A stretch of 64,000 bases of DNA from Hypericum androsaemum (lineage: Eukaryota; Streptophyta; Magnoliopsida; Malpighiales; Hypericaceae): NCBI GenBank assembly GCA_963995505.1, contig OZ023199.1:3467906-3531905 (forward strand). Direction: 5' to 3'. The notes below the pieces were generated by a model. It was given only the letters and a program-made list of their open reading frames with translations, was not told the origin of the DNA and did no database searches. The position numbers and the translations under genes were made by a program. Of the stretch, positions 23,126 to 36,643 are shown one piece after another (position 1 is the first letter of the stretch; each line of letters begins with the position of its first letter).

Positions 23126-24954
23126 CTATTGATCCCTTTGTCTATAGATCATGGTTCAGACAAATGTTCTTTAATTTATGTTTTTCTCCCAAAAAAATGA
23201 AAAATATAAAAAATGGAATCCCGGGTAAGAAAAATTCGTGAGTTTTGATTTTCTTGTAACCGGTGGTTCTAAAACTGTAACCAAAAGTTTCGGAATCGTA
23301 GTCACCCTACTCACATAAAACTGTGTGCAATGTTGCAGCCGTAGAGTACTGTAAAAAATATGATCGTCATAAAATTCAGTGAAAAAAACTAAGAGAATTG
23401 TTCTACTTTAATCAAGAGATTTCGATTTCGAGTTCTTAAGAATGGTGAATCGTTAAATACTTGTGGGAAGAGCTTTATTATTTTCCAAAAATCCTACTTG
23501 TTCAAACTTGGATCAATTAATCGAGTAAATATTATGATACGGCTTTGGAATCGAAATTTTTTGGGGTTATATCGTGACAACTAGGCTTATCATGCGGTTC
23601 TATGTATTCTTCTTCAAGTGGGTCTAACGTGAAGTGTTCCTTATGATATTTTCATGTGAAAGTACGTTCATTGGATTAGAAACTAGGAAAATATCAATAG
23701 CGAGCTACCCGCATGTCTTTTTCGCCAAATACCATTAACATTCTTTCGGCATAAAATTACAAGGAAAAAGGAACCCAAAACTTATAAACTTTACATTAGA
23801 GTTTCTTAAGTGATTTTAGATCTTTTTAATAAAACTTTGAATTATTTCTACAAATAAAAAAATTACTAATCACTTATAAATAAAATCTGGCGATACTCAA
23901 TTTTATATATCACAGATTTAACGGAAATAATTATAAACTTTCCGGTATAAAGAACGTCCATAAAACAGCCCTACCATACGCATCAAATAACATAGAAATG
24001 GACAGAAAAGCTTCGCAATCACCACTCGTTTGAGAATTTCAGACAAATATTTCACCTTGGAACCCTATCCAAGTTTATTGATAACATCCTTGATGCAATA
24101 CTAGTTTCTATATTTTTTTTAGTGAGATGAGTTAAAAGATGAGAACTTTCTATGATCAGCATTTTATTCAATTTTTTTGAAGGTGTCGACGAGAAATGAA
24201 GTTGAATGATCTATACTTGTTCAATCTAATATTTATACCAAATAGTTGTTTCACTAATAAAAAGTCTCCAAGTAGTCAACTCCAACTCAGAAGGTTGAAA
24301 CAGTTAACCCTTGTCCACAAAATATTTTTATTTTAGAGTTACAAAAGAATCATGGGACGCTGAAAAGGTGGGAAAGCACATAAACAATATGCTACTTACA
24401 TAAATTTTTGAGATACCATAGTGTACCACATAAACAATAGGGTCATAAATTTTTGAGATACCATAGTGTACCACATAAACAATAGGGTACTTATGCAATT
24501 TTTTGTTACAAAAATAATATCGTTTTAACCAGTTAGGCTCGGAAAATCGTCCAAGACTCTTAAGTAATTAAAAAAAATGACTCAATTGATGGTAGTGTAC
24601 CACATAAACAACAGGGTACTTATGTGATTTTTTTTGTTACAAAAATGACATCGTTTCAGCCAACTAGGCTCATAAAGCCGCCCAAAGTTCTAAGTGATTT
24701 TAATCGAAAAAAAATTGACTCAATTGATAGATTTTAAACCACAATGTACTTATGTGATCTTTTGTAATACTATAAAATACTAAAGTTGACTTTTTTTTCC
24801 AAAGTAATCTACTTATTTCTCCCTTCCCTCTAAAGTTCTCAAATCCCCAAAGTTATAATCCCAGACCAAACCTCTTTCGAGTAAAAACCAGCAACAAGAC
24901 AAAACCAACAAATCAGAAAAACACAAATCAGATCTCAGACAAGGATGCAATGAG
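23126..24954. other. Divergent intergenic region between the TBL-like and PGM-like genes
   Basis: This 1.8-kb AT-rich stretch must contain the promoters of both flanking genes. Repeats occupy 24375-24800; 23200-24370 shows no recognised feature. Confidence 0.45.
24375..24800. repeat. Degenerate repeats related to a MULE terminal sequence
   Basis: 'accacataaacaatagggtacttatg' variants recur four times between 24375 and 24625, including a tandem pair near 24400-24480. The right edge ('gtacttatgtgatcttttgt ... ctaaagttgacttttttttcc', about 24735-24800) resembles the right terminus of the 838-bp element at 34559-35396. No matching inverted left end was found, so this is a remnant. Confidence 0.5.
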
Positions 24955-27900
24955 ATGAGAGCTGTTGCTACTACTCGTATTGTCACTACTTTGTGTCCCA
25001 ACATTGGAGCAGCTACTAGCCCTTGGAACCAATCATCATCTACTGGTAATAATAATAATAATAACCATTTGAGGTGCAAGTTTCTGAGGAGGAGGAGGAG
25101 GAGGAGATTTCCTCCTGCTTCCACCACCCTCTCCATTTCCACCACTGGTTCCCCACACTCACCATCATCACCACCCCACAAAGCTGAGACCTTTCCTTCC
25201 ACTTTCTGCTGCTTCTCCTCATTGGCTGATTTCCCTGGTAAGATGTTGACTACCCAGATGGAACTTTCTTGAATTTTGAAAGAGTAGTGTCTGATCCTGG
25301 GCTAAAGATTGAATCTTTGCTGAGTTTTGTTTGTGGGTATTGTGCTTAATCCATAAAGATTGTCTCTTTTATTTGTTTTTCCTCTTTTGGGGGAAGGGGT
25401 GAAACATCTACTGCTTTAGGGTGTGGAGCTTCTTGCTCTTTTGTAATTGGGAAAAGGGTTTAATTGTTTGGCAATTTGGCATCAAGCAAAATTTTTTTAA
25501 AGGACGTGTCAGAGATTGAACCCTGGATCTCCGTCAAGTCATGCTACATCTATGCGCCGTTACGCTAAATGCCGGTAGAGACTTGTTTTGTTGGCTGGCT
25601 GTACGCAAATAAGCCCTCCCCTCTCCTTATCTACGAATTTAACCTGGAGCATTTGTGCAAAATGGATAGCTTTTTTATTTTTGTTGGCTGCCAATGGCAG
25701 TCATGTGGAAAAATCTCTCTGTTTAGCGAAATGGTGTACTTCTTTGCTTGAGGTGGAGAAGACGATCAATGAAATTGGATTGTCATGATGCCCAAGAGGT
25801 GTATGGAATCTTCTTTTGAGTTTTGAGTATTGCCTCGCCTGTTGTTGGTTACGGTTGGTTGAGACGGTATAGATACCGAAATGCCATCTTGCGGTATCTT
25901 AGGGAAAGATGAATGCCATCTTGTAGCAGCGTGAACATGTGCTTTATCCTTGACCTTGTTGGTTGTTGGTCAAATTGCAAGAGGAGCATGTCCTGCCTTC
26001 GCACTCTCTGGTTTGTGACAGTTGTCTACCGTGTTGTATGGTTGGAGCAAATAACATTAGCTTCTTTTCTCTTTCTGCATATTCTTTTTCCGCTTGTTGT
26101 TAATATTATGCTCTATAAGAAGTTTGATTTCCGGTCTCATCAACAAAGCTTACATGCTTGTAAACCTTGTATTGGTAGAACTGGAACATCAAGAGTTTCT
26201 CTGAAGTTGGGTTGCAGTTTGAAATTTTCAGTTGCTATCTCGGGACTCTTAATTTGTTTGGACTAATATCCATTATGCCCTTATTGCAGCTGTATTTCAT
26301 GTCTTTGTTTGATAGCTAAAACTCAATGTGGTTGGTTGCAGAAATGGAGAGTAGTGGAGGTCCCGGTTTGTTCCCGTTGCACCGCTGCAAAACTATTCAC
26401 TTGGTTGGTATCACTATTTTTTTCGCACAATACGTACTATGTCCATTAAGGATAAGAAGCTGGTACATATTTGGTCCCATGGACAAGCAAATTTCGTTCT
26501 TTCTTCATTTTTTCCTTGCTCATCTTGCACTGGTCCTTTGGACCTTTTGATTCAGGTGAGGCATGCACAAGGAATTCATAATGTCGAGGGAGATAAGAAC
26601 TACAAGGCATACTTGAAACCCGAATATTTTGATGCACATCTTACACCACTAGGTTGGCAGCAGGTGCATCCAATACACAGCTGTTTATCGTTTTTTTCTC
26701 AGAAAAAATCCTCCATGCTCATCTGTAGTCCTGACACAGTATAAGCAGTTCTTATGGGTGGTTATCACAACTGTCATTACCTTGTAGGTGGATAATTTGC
26801 GCAAGCATGTCCAAGAATGCGGTCTTTCAAAGAGGATTGACTTGGTCGTTGTGTCACCTATGCTAAGGTTCTCCTCTTCTGTGCACCCTGCTCCTTTGTT
26901 GGAGCTCTAATTGTCGATGCTTGATCCAATTTTACTTGTGTTTGATTCTGTAATCTGCTACTTGAGCCAGACGGTTTCTGTAATTATCTCAAATTAGGAT
27001 CTGTTGCAAGAAAGGAAATTGGGCGAGATTGCATAATAAGCTACTTCTCATGGACAACTAAATTAGTCAAGAAAGTTGTCTCTTCTGGATAATACGTTGC
27101 TTTAGTAGGCTGTCATGTAATGCTCAACGAGGGAATTTTTAGGTCCGAAGGAACGAATTTGAAGGATGTGGATTGCCAGGCTTCCTCCAGCAGTTTATTT
27201 TTCCTGTCTATTCAGTATTTACATCTATTGAGATAGCCATATTCACCAGAAGTCTAATTTCTTTCTTTCTAAACTTTACTCTTTATAGAATGAGATGTGA
27301 AGCAGAAATCTGAGAGGCTTTATGTTTCTTGAATTTATTTGGTTTCCTGAACCTGCAGTAGGCACGTCGGGTGATATATATTGGTTGAATTTTCTGGGGA
27401 CCTTTTGTTGTTTTAGTTGGTTCAATCACCATCAAAGTCTAGAATAAGCTACAGTTTCTTGAGATTTTCCAACTAGTTAATAAGATATGGCTTGCAGGAC
27501 AATGCAAACGGCTGTAGGAGTTTTTGGCGGCGAGGGCTACACAGATAAGATGGATATAGTGCCACTAATGGTGCCAAATACTGGAAACAGTGGTCGTGCA
27601 GCAATCTCCAGTCTTGATTCACCGCCATTTATTGCCATGGAACTCTGTCGAGAACATTTTGTACGTTTCTTCCTGTATTGGTGCTTCTCGAGCCTTGACT
27701 CTTCTTGAAACTGTTAGGTCTATGAAAAAATGGAGTTGGTTGGGCTTGGTTTCTAAGTCTCATAGTTCCTTCAAAAAGGTATTCTTTAACTATGGAAAAA
27801 TGCATGAAAGAATCAATTTGATCCATTATATTGGTTATCTTTGTTTTCTAACTCACTCATCTATCCTTGCACTTTTTCCCTTCATCTCATAGTAGAAACA

Positions 27901-29003
27901 AAAACCATGACTCGCCTCGTGCTTCTTTTAGGTATATATCGAAGGCCCTATTGAGTTCTCTAACCTATTCTTATCATTCCAGGGTGTACGTCCATGTGAT
28001 AAAAGACGGGACGTCAGCGAGTATCAATATCTTTTTCCAGCGATTGATTTTTCACTGGTATTAAGTAGCATGAGCTCCTAAGAATATTAGGCTTCATGTT
28101 TTAGGATTTATTTAACCTTCTATGTTTTCTTGCAGATCGAAGCTGATGAGGATTCATTGTGGAAACCCGATGTGAGGGAAACAATTGACGAACTTGCTGC
28201 CAGAGGGCTGAAGTTTCTGAATTGGTTAGGCAACCTCTCTTACGTATCTTCCTTGTCTTGTGAGATGCAAGTATCATTCAAACACGATGAATTAAGCGTT
28301 CAAATATTTTCATGGCATGGTAGCAGCAGTCCAGACCATGTTTTATTTGGTGTAAAAAACCAGAACATATTAATGCTTGAAAGTCTAAACATTAGAACCT
28401 GCTCGGATAAGCATTAGAAGAACCAAAGATTATAACAGGAGAAGCATGGACCTTCAATGGAAGTCAAATGATACAGTCAAAGCTTTAACAAAACCTCTCT
28501 GAACTCGACTTGGTAACAACTTGCAGGTTATTGACAAGGCCAGAGAAGGAGATAGCTGTGGTCACCCATAGTGGGTTCTTGTGGAATACTTTAAGGGCAT
28601 TTGGAGATGAATGTCACCCGTCAGTGAAAAAGGAAATTTGCACACGGTATGCATCTCGACTCAGGATCTTGTGCATGCTTTTGGACGAGCGCCAATTTGG
28701 ACTTGATGCATCTATATTAACTGACGGGAAACAACTTCGTTTGCGTACTTGCAGGTTTGCCAATTGTGAGCTCAGGTCAATAGTCATTGCTGACAAATGG
28801 TATGTTTCTTGATGATCCCGCTGATGACAAGTTTTAGTACCTATCTTGGACACAATTCTTAGACCTTGTGATTTTTTCCCAGTATGATAGGATCAGATCC
28901 CTCAACAACTAATTACCCTGGAAAGATTCCTTCTGGACCAGATACCCCAAGTGATGTTGTCGTGGATGGAAACAAGACCAATTCTATCAGTGGCGGAAAC
29001 TGA
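24955..29003 (+). CDS. Phosphoglycerate mutase-like protein (histidine phosphatase superfamily, At5g64460 type)
   Basis: Seen: ten exons, 24955-25237, 26342-26403, 26556-26663, 26788-26867, 27498-27660, 27983-28057, 28136-28224, 28527-28646, 28755-28799 and 28883-29003, join in frame to 381 residues. The histidine-phosphatase motif is HLVRHAQGIHN, with the phospho-accepting His at 118; the second catalytic His lies in VVTHSGFLW (His301). LDLVVVSP-like and CREHFGVRPCD segments match the plant PGM-like family. Known: despite the name, this family lacks a demonstrated glycolytic role and resembles broad phosphatases. Odd: exon 1 adds about 94 residues rich in Arg, Ser, Thr and Asn (with an R7 run), absent from the roughly 280-residue Arabidopsis protein. 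It resembles a plastid transit peptide. Initiation at the ATG in exon 2 (26344, MESSGGPGLFPLHR) would give the usual cytosolic form. The gene converges on FAAH. Confidence 0.9.
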
Positions 29004-29467
29004 AGTCGAATGTCGAATGCTGTCATTCGTAAATTATTGCAGCTTCTCAAAACATGCATCCGCTTCTGCTTCTCTCACAGAGCACTTGAATTTTCCGTTT
29101 GGATGTCAGCAAAGAATTATCCGTCGGACATGATAATTGAGATGCATTCCCACAAAGACGAGATTTGCTTACGAATGTCCGACCATGATTAGGGTGATTG
29201 TGTCCCCAATGACATTGAGGGATGAGGTAAATGAAGTTGTTATTGATAACATTCATAGATTAATTCAAACTGCCACTTTCACTTATCAAGTACATGTTTT
29301 TCCTTTGCCTGTAGTCCATAAACTTGCGAATCTGTCTTCTGCACTTGTTGCTTGTTATCGCTTTGGTGCATGAGAATATGGTTCATCCGCATCGGTAGAC
29401 GCATTCCCGCAAGCTAGAGTGCCATACGAGACTGGTATTGATGAGCTGCACGTAGTTGGTTACCGTT
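29004..29467. other. Convergent 3' spacer between the PGM-like gene and FAAH
   Basis: This 464-bp gap between facing stop codons presumably holds both 3' UTRs. No other feature was recognised. Confidence 0.5.
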
Positions 29468-32400
29468 TCATTTCGCCTTCAAGACGTCGTAGTACATTGC
29501 TGGTTGCTTCTTTGTCTGGAAAAGTTCCTGCAAGCACGGAGAGAGTATCCTGCATCATTAAAACCACTGCTCAAGTCTGGTTTTTTCGCTTTCATCAGAG
29601 TCCGTCGATGTACCTCAACTGCAGAAGCTAACCGCAAAATCGTTGCTTCGCCCCATGGTCGACCGATAAACTGCAGCCCTATGGGAAGCCCTTGCTTATC
29701 ATAACCAACCTGATCATTGAACATTTCCAACAAAGTCATGGAAATCCTTAAAACTGAGCAAAATTATTTGCAGAAGTTCTAACATAAAGTGCAGCAATCG
29801 ATTTGATTAGGCAAAGACCGGATCGTGAAGGAAAGTTTAGTTACTAACAGGGACAGAAATGGCAGGGAAACCGAGAAGATTTGCTGCAACGACGAACCGC
29901 ATAAGATAACCTGCAACCAAAACGAAACCCGGATATGTAAAAAGAATTCTGCAGAAAATGCAGCATATCATCTGCTGCAAGCAGCAAAGATGAGCTCTCT
30001 TTAGCTACCTAGGCAATCCAAATAAGAGTTACATTACAAGTACTTGGCAAATTATTCACATCACTAGGTGATCCGAGGAAAGTATTAGGGGCGAGAAACG
30101 TGCGAACCTGTAACGCGCATGTCGGTTTCACCGTATTTAAGAGCGCTAGGCGGGATCAGAGGCGCTGTCATTCTGTTATTCACACAGAAGAGATGAAGGA
30201 ATTCGTCAGATTTACAGCACCAAGAGGAGATTACAAAACAAAGTAGGATAGAAAGAAACATCGGTCTAGTTCGTGTTTGAGCTCGATATTCGCGGAGAAT
30301 GTGATCGCGTACCCAGTAGTCGGGGTGACTATGACGTCGGCCTTCTTGAAAATCTCCAAGTGATGGTACATTAGTCTTCTCCTGAAGGAACACGGGTCGA
30401 ATATAAGATGTGAGAACTTGCAGAATCCTCTGTTTTCGTTGTTAGAAAAGAATGTGAAACCTCACCTGAGTCTCTGGGCTGAAACATAATCTGATGCATT
30501 AAATGATCGAAACAATGCGGTGCTCGTACGTGTATCGGGAGTCATCTTCACACCTTTCCTGCAAAATGAGAAAGTTGAGACAACCATTCTAGTCACCCTG
30601 AGCTCTCTGTCATGAATCATACCCATCCAGAATGTCGGGGCTCGTCCCGCTTAACATTTCGGATCCAATCGAGACAACATGGGCGTGTGACATCTCTTCC
30701 AACTCGGGTATAACAACTTCCACCGTCTTCAACCGCAGAAAACGTGAAAATAATGCAGACAAGATCGCTATTAGCAAACTCCAGTGGTATGCATACTTTA
30801 AACATCATCCTGGCAATGAAACTTACTTGACAACCATGTGTTCTTGACAGAAGATTAAGCATATCCTCGCACTTATCGGAGACTTCAGTCGAATGTACGT
30901 CGTTAAACCACTGCAGCATAACCAGAAGTTAACAAAACTGATGAAGACATTCTGAGAGTAGGAAAATTTACATCTCTTCACGTTCAACAACGATGAAACA
31001 TTACCGCTGTATACTTCCCTAGTCGCAGTGATGCCAACGCGTTTGTATTTTCGTAGGACGACAAATTCGGAAAACAAGGCCGGGCCTGCACACAATACAC
31101 ACAGTCATGGGTAATTTCCTGACACCAGATAACTTGTGAATTGTGATTCTTCCTCGAAACGGTGATGAAGACGAGAATTTACCGGATTCAGGCTGATTTT
31201 ATCATCAGGAGAGGATCCCAGAATTGCTGCATAGCTGGTTAATGAAAAGCTACTCAGTATAGCAGCATACAGATTTACCAATAGATATTTTCGCAGCAAC
31301 TAGAAACCGAGCAGTCGGATTAGGAAAAGAAGAAGTAGATGACAATCGACACTTTCTCGCTCATTTAGCGCTGTTTGTTCGTATATTCATTGTTAGTGTA
31401 TGCTGTGAATAAGATCCACATGCAGATACTTACACCAGCATGACATCCTCTACTGAACTTGCAAGAGGACCGATGATTTCAACTGTTCCGTCGCACAATG
31501 CCCTGCAACAAAACACACCGTGATAAAGGAGTAGGCGACCGACAGAACATCGTTGCAAAGACTTAACAACCTTCATTAACTAGAAAGAGCGGTTACCCTC
31601 TGATATCCGTCCGCCTGTATGTTGTTTTCAAACCCACCACACCACAGAGGGCCGACGGTATGCGAATGGAACCTGCATTTTCCGAATTCATGTAAACGAA
31701 GGGCAGGGATATAATCAGTATATACTAAGCATTTGGTTGCAGTTTGATCAGACGTAAGATATTTGCACAACCTCCCCCGTCTGTTCCCAAGGCAGCAGAA
31801 CAAATTCCAGACGCTACGATTGCTGCTGGGCCCGAGGAAGATCCTCCGGTGTATCTATCCATGTCATGAGGGTTTCTTGTTGTTCTACAGCAGCACAATT
31901 GTCAAGAGTTAGAAGATTGAAGTTAACCTCAAAGATGGTCAGACTACAACACAAACCACACATGAACTAACCCGTAATTCGGATTGTTTCCAGTTGTTCC
32001 CATGCCTAACTCATGCATATTAGCCTTCCCCACAAATATCACCCCGCAGCTTCGAAGTCTAGAAACGCAGACTGCATCTTTATTCACAGAACGGACCTCG
32101 TGCATCCACGTCGTCGCACCTGATCTCCCGAATCGCAATATCATTATCACTTCCAAGATTGTGGAGAAGAAGTATTTATAACATACAATGGATCATAACA
32201 TACCCTTGGACGGGTAGGGGTAGCAATCGATATCGTCTTTAATCGCAACAAAAATGCCGTCAAGTATGCATATTGGATTTCCTGCACAAGAGCATCATCA
32301 TCAAACTTCATCTAGAATAAGCTCACAGAAGATATTTCAACCTCAAACTTACAAATTATCAGTACCTTCCTCGAATCTCTTGGTTGAAGCTGCAGCTTGC

Positions 32401-33347
32401 TTTCTGATTTCTTCAAAATCATAAGTAATAAGTAAAGGCGTCGAGGGATTCTTCTTATGGAACTCGTCCAGCACCGATATGACATTCTCTGCAACCTACA
32501 ACGCCATAAAGTTCTTCGATATGTGATAACCGAAAGGCAAAGAAATTGAACATTTCAGCAATCTACTGAGTACTGACTAACCATGGATGGAGTCACAATC
32601 TTAGAATGATAAGCATGTGCATAATCCCGAATCTTCCAATATCGAAATGATGATGCCAATTCCCCGTTTATGCTTGGAGATGGATCATAACGAGGAAGAC
32701 ACCTCAACGCTGAATCCACATGGTCCTCTGGTTTTCCATCCTCGTCCACCACAGTGACTGCATTTTCGGGTTCTGTTTTCGCAATGTACACTCGTGTTAG
32801 CTCCGAATAAAACACCAGTCGAAGCAGACACGATAGTAACATCAAGAACTGACCTTGTGGAGGGTACTCGGGCTTGAACATGGGTTGTTCAGGAATTACT
32901 GTATTCTGCAACATCTGAACAATAACGGAAACCACAGGAAACAGTCCCAATCAGCCTCAATCAGCATTGGAAGCCACAAAGATGCAATTTTTCGTAGCGA
33001 AAATCGAGATAAGAGGGTCAAAAATTCAGAATAGCAGCAGACCTGACTCATCTTGTTCTGCTTTTTCAGCTGGGAAATAATAAAAGGGCCGATGAGAGGG
33101 GCTTCAAGCAGCCTCACAAACAACTTGAATGCCAACCCGGTCAAATGTGGAGCTGCAGATCAGACATCAACCCGTTATCCGGGTCCTCATTACCCGAATT
33201 ATTCGCATAATTCGAACCAACAAACACTCAAGAACATCAAAATTCAAGAGCCTAAAGAAAGAACATACCCTCAACAACTTGAGGCTCATACTTGACACTG
33301 GACAAGTCAACCTTCTCAGCCGGCAGCAACACACGCTTATTCCCCAT
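29468..33347 (-). CDS. FAAH: Fatty acid amide hydrolase
   Basis: Seen: twenty exons join in frame to 606 residues: 33347-33269, 33152-33043, 32914-32854, 32772-32582, 32495-32366, 32281-32204, 32119-31972, 31884-31772, 31672-31597, 31502-31434, 31234-31183, 31085-31005, 30910-30827, 30726-30623, 30558-30466, 30381-30313, 30172-30108, 29910-29849, 29709-29614 and 29527-29468. The amidase-signature triad is present: Lys205 (VAIKDDIDC), Ser281 (TGGSSSGPA) and Ser305 (GTDGGGSIRI), the same residue numbers I recall for Arabidopsis FAAH (607 residues). Known: FAAH hydrolyses N-acylethanolamines to free fatty acid and ethanolamine at endomembranes, affecting seedling growth and ABA responses. The hydrophobic N-terminal region (about residues 31-60, LFVRLLEAPLIGPFI) fits membrane association. 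Intron 13 ends in AAG after a weak pyrimidine tract, so that acceptor (exon start 30726) is the least certain border. Confidence 0.95.
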
Positions 33348-34558
33348 CCTAACAAAAGAAACAAGCCAAACCCAGGTTCCCAAACAGCTGTCCGAGTGGT
33401 ACGAGACTTAGATGATCTGCTACGGGAGTGACACTCTATAAGATCAACATTGCTCGACTATAAATACGAAACAAATCATAGAAACAAGCTTCATGTGAAG
33501 TGAAGGTTAGAAGATGAGCTACCTGGGACTTAAAGGTGGGGGCTTTGGACAAAAACCCAAGATGATGATGATGACGACGTACGGGAGCTGTCTGTACTTG
33601 GTAAGCTACCGGGTTTTATGATACGTAGGGACAGAGCTGTTGAAGTGGATGAGCGCAAGTTAGTTGGAAGTCATTGGTAGGTTACTTAATGTAACGCATT
33701 TAATGACATTTTTAGGAGGACATAATCATATTCGGATCGAGTATGATTTTATAAGATGATAAAAATATTACAACCGGCATCCTAGCTATATAAATAAAGC
33801 AACAACTTTCCAATGATTCGAACTACTTCATGGCAAGGGTGTCATAAACGAAGAATGATATTAAATTATTTTTCCTTGAAGAGGTGAGTAGCAGAAAAGG
33901 TTAGACAAATTGTTCATGATTTTATGAATCATGAGAGAGATTTTGTCAAATCATTATTGGTTGGTTAGGGTTACGAAGTAAAATACTGACGGTTATTGGC
34001 ACTACTAAATACTCGTTGGAAGTTTTTTCAATGATAATTCATATATAATATCCGGTTTGAATTAATATTCAATGTCTATAAAGGATTTTTCAAAAAAATA
34101 AATCCCGATGATTATGATACCATAATTCTGGTTCGGAAACAAGTAAGATTGAATCTGAACCTCTTAAAAGTCAACTCAATCGCATATTTTTATATTAGAA
34201 GATCTTTGTCATAAAGTTTAATTATATCCAGACTGTTTATCGGTAAGTACTTTTAAAATTGGAATAATTAACGCCCTCTACTCATTTTTGGGTGAGACGT
34301 TATTGTTAATGTGACCCTCTGAAATTAATTTTGCTTCTTAAAAGTGGAAAATTCCTTAAAAGGTTCGAAACTTTTTCAAACCCTGGCAAGTAAATGAGAA
34401 TAACCAATGTCGATCCAATTAATTACCAAAACATTCCCAACTCCCGAGTTTGAATTATTATTTTTCAAAAACCCCAATATAATACTATAAAACCCATTAT
34501 ATAAACCGAGTACCTTGACTTTAATGTTTCATCATCTTCACTTTCCTCAAATGATATA
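33348..34558. other. Upstream region of FAAH
   Basis: AT-rich intergenic DNA. The first few hundred bases next to 33348 should hold the FAAH 5' UTR and promoter. No other gene or element is visible before the MULE at 34559. Confidence 0.4.
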
Positions 34559-35396
34559 GGAAAAAGTTTACTTAAATACCATATAGTATTATAAAAAATC
34601 AAGTTAGTACCCTATAGTTTAGAACGTATCAATTGAGTCAAACTTAATCCAATTAAAATCAAGTAGAGGCACAGACAACTGCCCCGACTCTGCCCGGCCA
34701 CGTAGACCAGCTTCTATTCCAGCTCCTGCTTGGACTTCTCCGATCCTGCCTGGCAGAAATGTGGATGCCACTTGGACTGCTTCTGCTCCAGCTCCCACTA
34801 CCACTAGGTCACATTTCTTTTTAATTAAAATGGATGAAACTTGTTATCTCGGTAGTTTTAGGGTTCACTTTCTAGGATGAACGCATTAAGGGGATTTGCA
34901 TTTTCTTACGCATATTTGTTTTTGCAGTTGTTTAAGTTGTGATGATGATATGAGCAATTTTTTACTTGGGTCAAGCTCAGTTCTTTACTTTTGGTAAGGA
35001 CCAACAAGCAAACTTTCTTGTCCTATTCTTGGCTCCAAGTTCGTTTCTTTGGTTGTGAATTTCGAGAACTTGACATGAGAAGCTGTGTTGCCTTGCTAAT
35101 TTGTAGAATTAAGTTGGATTGTTTTTGGTCTTTGGTGTGTAATGTTGTTGACTTGGTGGTCCTTTTCTTCCCTGATGACGGGGAAGAGGAAGAGGGGAAG
35201 AAGGACGAGGGAGGGGTCCAAATGGCATCCACATCATTAGGTTTTGCTGATGTGGCTGGTCTATGTGACTGGCGAGCTGTCTGGACTTATAATTGATTTT
35301 AATTGGAATAACTTTGACTTAATTGATACGTTTTAAATTACATGGTACTAACTTGATTTTTTGTGATACCACAAAGTACCAAAATAGACTTTTTCC
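34559..35396. mobile_element. Non-autonomous Mutator-like element, 838 bp
   Basis: The ends are inverted copies over roughly 100 bases: the left starts 'ggaaaaagtttacttaaata' and the right ends 'accaaaatagactttttcc'. Flanks are 9-bp direct repeats with one mismatch, AATGATATA (34550-34558) and AATAATATA (35397-35405). The interior (about 34680-35290) is less AT-rich than the flanks and contains a 101-codon frame (34991-35296) with an acidic DDGEEEEGKKDE stretch. I cannot match it to a known gene. No transposase was found. Confidence 0.82.
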
Positions 35397-36643
35397 AATA
35401 ATATACTATCTCATCTGTACCGTTATCCACATCCATAAATCTTTCACTATGCTCACTCCAATTTTCTTCTAACATTTGAGGACACATCTTTTCATTTTTT
35501 GCATATCATTATTCACCTTTAAAGTAGCCTCCAACCACGACTTTAATGTTTCAACAGTAGAGCTAGTATCATTGTCTCCTTCTTCCATGCCAAACACATC
35601 GAATAACACTCTCACCATTTGATCTAAATATGTGTTGATACTCGAGACATCTTAGTTATGATAGAACAACTTTATAAGTCATTAATCTAAGTTGTGAAAT
35701 GACATTTGACCTAATGGCACAATACATAAAATTGACAAAATTACAAAGTTCATATGTGTAATTCCTAAAAATTTACATGTTTTTCAAAAAATTCATTAAT
35801 CTAAGCGATTCTTGGTTAATGGAGGTATAGGTAACGACCGCTTTAAATTTCAATAATTGATTTTATATATAATTCAATTTCAACAACTGATATTATTTAT
35901 ATGCTCTTAATTAGTTCTGTAATCTTCTTGTTAGAGTGGTCCAGGATTCCAGGTTGTTGTCATCTCGAAGGAACTTTCCACGTCTAATATTCTATTTTGA
36001 GCCCTAGTAGATCAGTGGAACATGTGTCGCGAACTTTTTTAAATTTGGTGAATAGTCTTGAGCGCTATTTGGATAGTTATTTCAATTATATCTTGTATAT
36101 TATAAGATTTTTTAAGAGAATCTAAGTATTACTGTTTTAACCGACTTCGTATATGTCAACTTTACCCACAGTAGACATATAAAATTCATACGCAGTTAAG
36201 TACATTATACATAATTTTCATAAAACATCACCGATTCTATAAACCCATTAAAAGAATCCTGTTGGTTTTTCTCTGAACCAAATGTGCTGATTCATTTTTG
36301 AACAAGATAATTTTTACCTTATAAATTTAAAAAACTTAAAATGAGTATGGACACTTTCCAAGTTAACACGAGATGGGTTATGGGACCTCGGCCCAAACAT
36401 GTCCAACCAGGCCCATTGTGCAATTTTCAAAATATTAAAGAATACACTTGTAATTTGAGATATTTTGATTTGATATCATGTAGTTTAAAGTGCATAAAAT
36501 CAATTGACTATGATTTGATATTTAGTCACTTAGCAGCTGGTTAGTCTCTCTTCTCATCCTCGACTAACTAATATGTCACGTCAAACTAGATTAGTATCAC
36601 CCAGCCGATGATATGATTTGTCAGACCCCATTAAATTGTTAAT
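35397..36643. other. Intergenic AT-rich DNA
   Basis: About 1.25 kb between two MULE-type elements. No gene, RNA or defined repeat was recognised. Confidence 0.45.

Noticed and set aside
25495..25575. tRNA-like box B ('gagattgaaccctgg' reverse) in PGM intron 1
   Set aside because: No matching box A at the right distance and no cloverleaf could be drawn; it may be a tRNA-derived SINE scrap, but the evidence is too thin.
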